This document shows positions 61,601 to 64,000 of a stretch of DNA of 64,000 bases, piece after piece; the first letter of the stretch is position 1, and every line of letters begins with the position of its first letter. Position numbers and translations under genes: made by a program. The DNA is taken from NCBI RefSeq assembly GCF_003002955.1, contig NZ_PVTJ01000003.1, positions 434,001 to 498,000 of the forward strand. Reading direction: 5' to 3'. Source of the DNA: Glycomyces artemisiae (GTDB lineage: Bacteria; Actinomycetota; Actinomycetes; Mycobacteriales; Micromonosporaceae). Under the pieces are notes generated by a model. The model was not told the origin of the DNA and ran no database searches. It saw only the letters and a list, made by a program, of their open reading frames with translations.

Positions 61601-62939
61601 GGACGAGCCGGTGGGCGACATGCCGTTCAGCATCGACTACAGCATCGGCGGCGAAGCCGCGCCGGCGGTGCTCGGGACGACGGACTTCAGCCGCCTGTAC
61701 TTCTCCGATGAGCGCGACATGGTCGACCCGGCGGTGTTCGCCGAAGTCGTGGACGACAGCGGCGCCCCTGACGCCGCGAGGGAGGCGCAGGCCGCGCTCA
61801 TGCTCGACGGCAGTGCGAACTCTGTCGGCGCGCTGAGCGGGACCACCGGCGAGTACCACGTCACCTGGGACTTCGGCGAAGGCCGCGGGCTCGCGCTCGA
61901 CCGCGTCGACTTCCTGATCAACCAGGACACCAGGTACCCGGGCCTCATCGACACCATGGTCTTCCAGGGCTCCAACGACCTTGAGCACTGGACGACCCTG
62001 ACGGAGCCGGCGTTCCGCGGGTACGACTGGCAGAACCTGGAGTCCGGGGACGAGACACCGTACCGGTACCTGCGGCTGCGCAACCGGTACGCCGTCTCGG
62101 TCGCGGAGTTCAGAATCTTCGGCGACGTCAGCGGGGACCTCGACACCGTGCTGGCGCAGGCCGACGCCGTCGACCTGTCGCAGTACAGCCGGGGTTCGCG
62201 GATCCTCTTCCCGCGCGAGGTGGCGGCGGTCCGCGAGGCCGCCGAGGAGCCGGGCGCCGACGAGGACGCGCTCGCGCGGCGGCTCATCGACGCCTGGGGC
62301 CTGCTGGACCCCCTGGTGACCGAGGCGCCGGCCGCGCTCGACCCGGCCTGGGTCACCGCGAGCACGGTGAGCTGGGACGGCAGGCTCGATGCTGCCGACA
62401 ACGGCTGGCGGATGTTCGACGGGGACACCGGCACCTGGACCGACACCACCACGAAGTCGTGCACCAACACCGTGGTCCCGGACGACGGGACCGCGTTCGA
62501 GGTGGTCGGCGTCAGGTACTTCCCGAAGGACGCCGCGGTGAACCGCGCGACGAACATGTCGATCGACGGTTCCAGTGACGGCGGCGCCACCTGGACCGCG
62601 TTCGCGAACACCGGGACGCCGGTGCGCGGATGGAACACGATCGACCTGGCCGAACCCGTGGACTTCGTGGCGCTGCGCATCAGCGGCGGCAACGGCTACT
62701 GCAATGTGGCCGAACTCCAGTTCATCGTCGCGGTGGTCGACAAGTCCGGCCTTGCCGTCCTCCTGGACGATGCGGACGTGCTGAATGAAGCCGACTGGAC
62801 GGCGGAGACCTGGGCCGCCCTGGTCGCCGCGCGGGACGCCGCGGCGGCGGCCTCGGACGATCAGGGCGCCGCGCAGGAGGAGGTGGACGATGCGGCGGCG
62901 GCCCTCGCCGACGCGCTCGCGGGCCTGACGGCGGCGTAG
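58665..62939 (+). CDS. Giant secreted alginate-lyase-superfamily enzyme with accessory domains (1424 aa)
   Basis: Signal peptide to about residue 35. The lyase toroid (about 55-470) starts GFVHPGVGLSADDLRT and holds MNQHNF (242-247) and EMGRDQAH (311-318), aligned with its paralogue at 54837. A jelly-roll region and an Ig-like unit follow (VYSADGLPEGAAFDTATGDFRW), then three discoidin-like units (VYGSNDGIEWDLL; FQGSNDLEHWTTL; SIDGSSDGGATWTAF), with helical spacers and an acidic Ala-rich C-terminal helix pair. No lectin trefoil is present. GGAAGG lies about 9 nt before the ATG. Likely depolymerises the same acidic glycan as its neighbours. Specificity cannot be deduced. Confidence 0.83.
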   Translation: MKQTQSRGRPRPTAAAAVLALAAGMLAASPPAAAAEPPDLITDHVVAINETVSDAGFVHPGVGLSADDLRTAQEMVRSGQEPWASYFDAMTKTGFASTTWRASNSLSAAEPDKAKTRTFVDAGMRGRETNDSFGALTQALMWVDTGDEVYRRNAIQALRVWADMDPDGYTYFPDAHIHTGHPLYQFLMAAEIIRATDPVEDDSPGEYGGYDVVWSEQDDERLLANFANPVVETFLYSNHTWMNQHNFGLFGRIATAIYSDDPEGYATGAEWFAVNEGDDAYDNGSMAEQIPLIDADDPINPYGYDFVQVREMGRDQAHGECNIDNFAGLARMLEVQGTKVDPTAGTVSTASDAVSAYDFLDQRLLQGAEQFYKYMQGGWMPWVDERGDDWFGTVSQSYRGRIFNTISVAELYYEYGIERGVDVEAEAPWLAQLASRMDGPLYTRGSSAANFWGPGDKNPEYWVAFPEELAGTEPPPQREDPAWRFDKAGIMLDDRTELVTEDGATFARASLSEEGTTSAMSRLEFPQGAVFGLRYRSDGPAHLDVLRNPGPSGLNPNEAPESVLTAQDLPDTGGEWRYVAYPMSGNPINYFRLTGADGTTVDMDRVIVTGAQDLTPPQFPQADGTLYLAANMERTLDVKAVDTGGDVVYSADGLPEGAAFDTATGDFRWTPGDADRGRHEVRIFADDGETTASRTFELVVAANRPKTIDALLADVYDPDAVYETASAAQFDAALRAAKEASESGTDEEFLAALEALRDAAEANRLLNPRLEDGGLDISGGVVTPHDVTAAQVNTIVGPGHTGNILHTSFVLDFGTRFRVAAEEFAFQGPYAFAMRSAGTNVYGSNDGIEWDLLSERPTAEVNSWEHIPVVEEHRGEEYRFLKLQVDEPALPNDPAYPGIWIVDEFHIMGERIELPGAIDTASLTAPGALRERVTAGDTAELAFTSDEAISDVAVEIGGHEVEAISEDGRSWTAAIELGEDEPVGDMPFSIDYSIGGEAAPAVLGTTDFSRLYFSDERDMVDPAVFAEVVDDSGAPDAAREAQAALMLDGSANSVGALSGTTGEYHVTWDFGEGRGLALDRVDFLINQDTRYPGLIDTMVFQGSNDLEHWTTLTEPAFRGYDWQNLESGDETPYRYLRLRNRYAVSVAEFRIFGDVSGDLDTVLAQADAVDLSQYSRGSRILFPREVAAVREAAEEPGADEDALARRLIDAWGLLDPLVTEAPAALDPAWVTASTVSWDGRLDAADNGWRMFDGDTGTWTDTTTKSCTNTVVPDDGTAFEVVGVRYFPKDAAVNRATNMSIDGSSDGGATWTAFANTGTPVRGWNTIDLAEPVDFVALRISGGNGYCNVAELQFIVAVVDKSGLAVLLDDADVLNEADWTAETWAALVAARDAAAAASDDQGAAQEEVDDAAAALADALAGLTAA

Positions 62940-62965
62940 CGTCCGAGCAGGCATCACCGCGCACA

Positions 62966-63000
62966 CGATCGCCCGGGTCCCTTTGGGGCCCGGGCGATCG
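62966..63000. terminator. Bidirectional hairpin between lyase and GH10 genes
   Basis: CGATCGCCCGGG pairs perfectly over 12 bp with CCCGGGCGATCG around an 11-nt loop, 27 bp after the lyase stop and 18 bp from the end of the convergent xylanase gene. Confidence 0.75.
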
Positions 63001-63018
63001 CTTCCCTCATCTATCTGC

Positions 63019-64000
<982 letters not shown>

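Noticed and set aside
58578-62966. 1462-codon open frame on the strand opposite the giant lyase
   Set aside because: It mirrors the coding strand of a gene with signal peptide, conserved motifs and a ribosome site. Its translation is His/Arg/Gly/Val-rich low-complexity sequence, a known artefact of high GC3.

Overview
The window comes from a very G+C-rich actinomycete. Codons end almost always in G or C, GTG starts are common, and several promoters look leaderless. The content is typical of a saprophytic, mycelial plant-litter degrader: secreted cellulases, xylanase and xyloglucanase, many with C-terminal ricin-type lectin domains, and a dense set of sugar ABC transporters with local LacI/ROK/GntR/AraC regulators. 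The genus cannot be fixed from sequence alone; a Glycomycetaceae- or Micromonosporales-like soil organism is my guess. I saw no rRNA, tRNA, CRISPR, transposase or phage genes.

Layout. 1-1602: end of an iron-uptake locus (efeO tail, efeB). 1729-13808: fructan/fructose region. It holds a LacI regulator facing an FrcB-FrcC-FrcA-type ABC transporter. A second LacI regulator heads an operon of lipoprotein, two permeases, cytoplasmic GH32 hydrolase and PfkB fructokinase, followed by a secreted GH32 levanase. 13772-17624: housekeeping-like interlude with a tRNA-editing YbaK protein, two small secreted unknowns, a membrane protein and a WXG-motif protein. 17820-30210: plant-polysaccharide hydrolases (GH27, two GH5 with lectin domains, secreted PHP protein, GH43-CBM6, CE1-like esterase with lectin) with AraC and LacI regulators. 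30349-37102: an operon of ABC importer, enolase-superfamily dehydratase and beta-helix enzyme with lectin, facing a GntR regulator. 37184-40953: ROK regulator facing a GH74 xyloglucanase. 41053-46872: an L-fucose-type oxidative catabolic cluster (GH43-like, SDR, Zn-alcohol dehydrogenase, LacI, L-fuconate dehydratase, FucU mutarotase). 46881-62939: a polyuronide-lyase locus with LacI, an Lpl/Ytc-type ABC importer, a 2-hydroxyacid dehydrogenase and three paralogous alginate-lyase-superfamily enzymes of 552, 1133 and 1424 residues. 63019-64000: the C-terminal part of a GH10 xylanase with a lectin domain.

How it works together. Each block pairs secreted depolymerases with an importer and a dedicated regulator. 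The regulators can be matched to palindromes visible in the DNA: TTGACATCGTTGTCAA (frc block), GTTAATCGATTAAC (fructo-oligosaccharide block), TGACGTAAGACGTCA (GntR block), CAATCGTTTGCGCAAC (fucose block) and GATAWCGWTATC (lyase block).

The most interesting region is 46881-62939. A family of near-identical operators sits at the promoters of three lyases, the dehydrogenase and the LacI gene. This suggests a single regulon for an acidic polysaccharide whose identity is not obvious from sequence.
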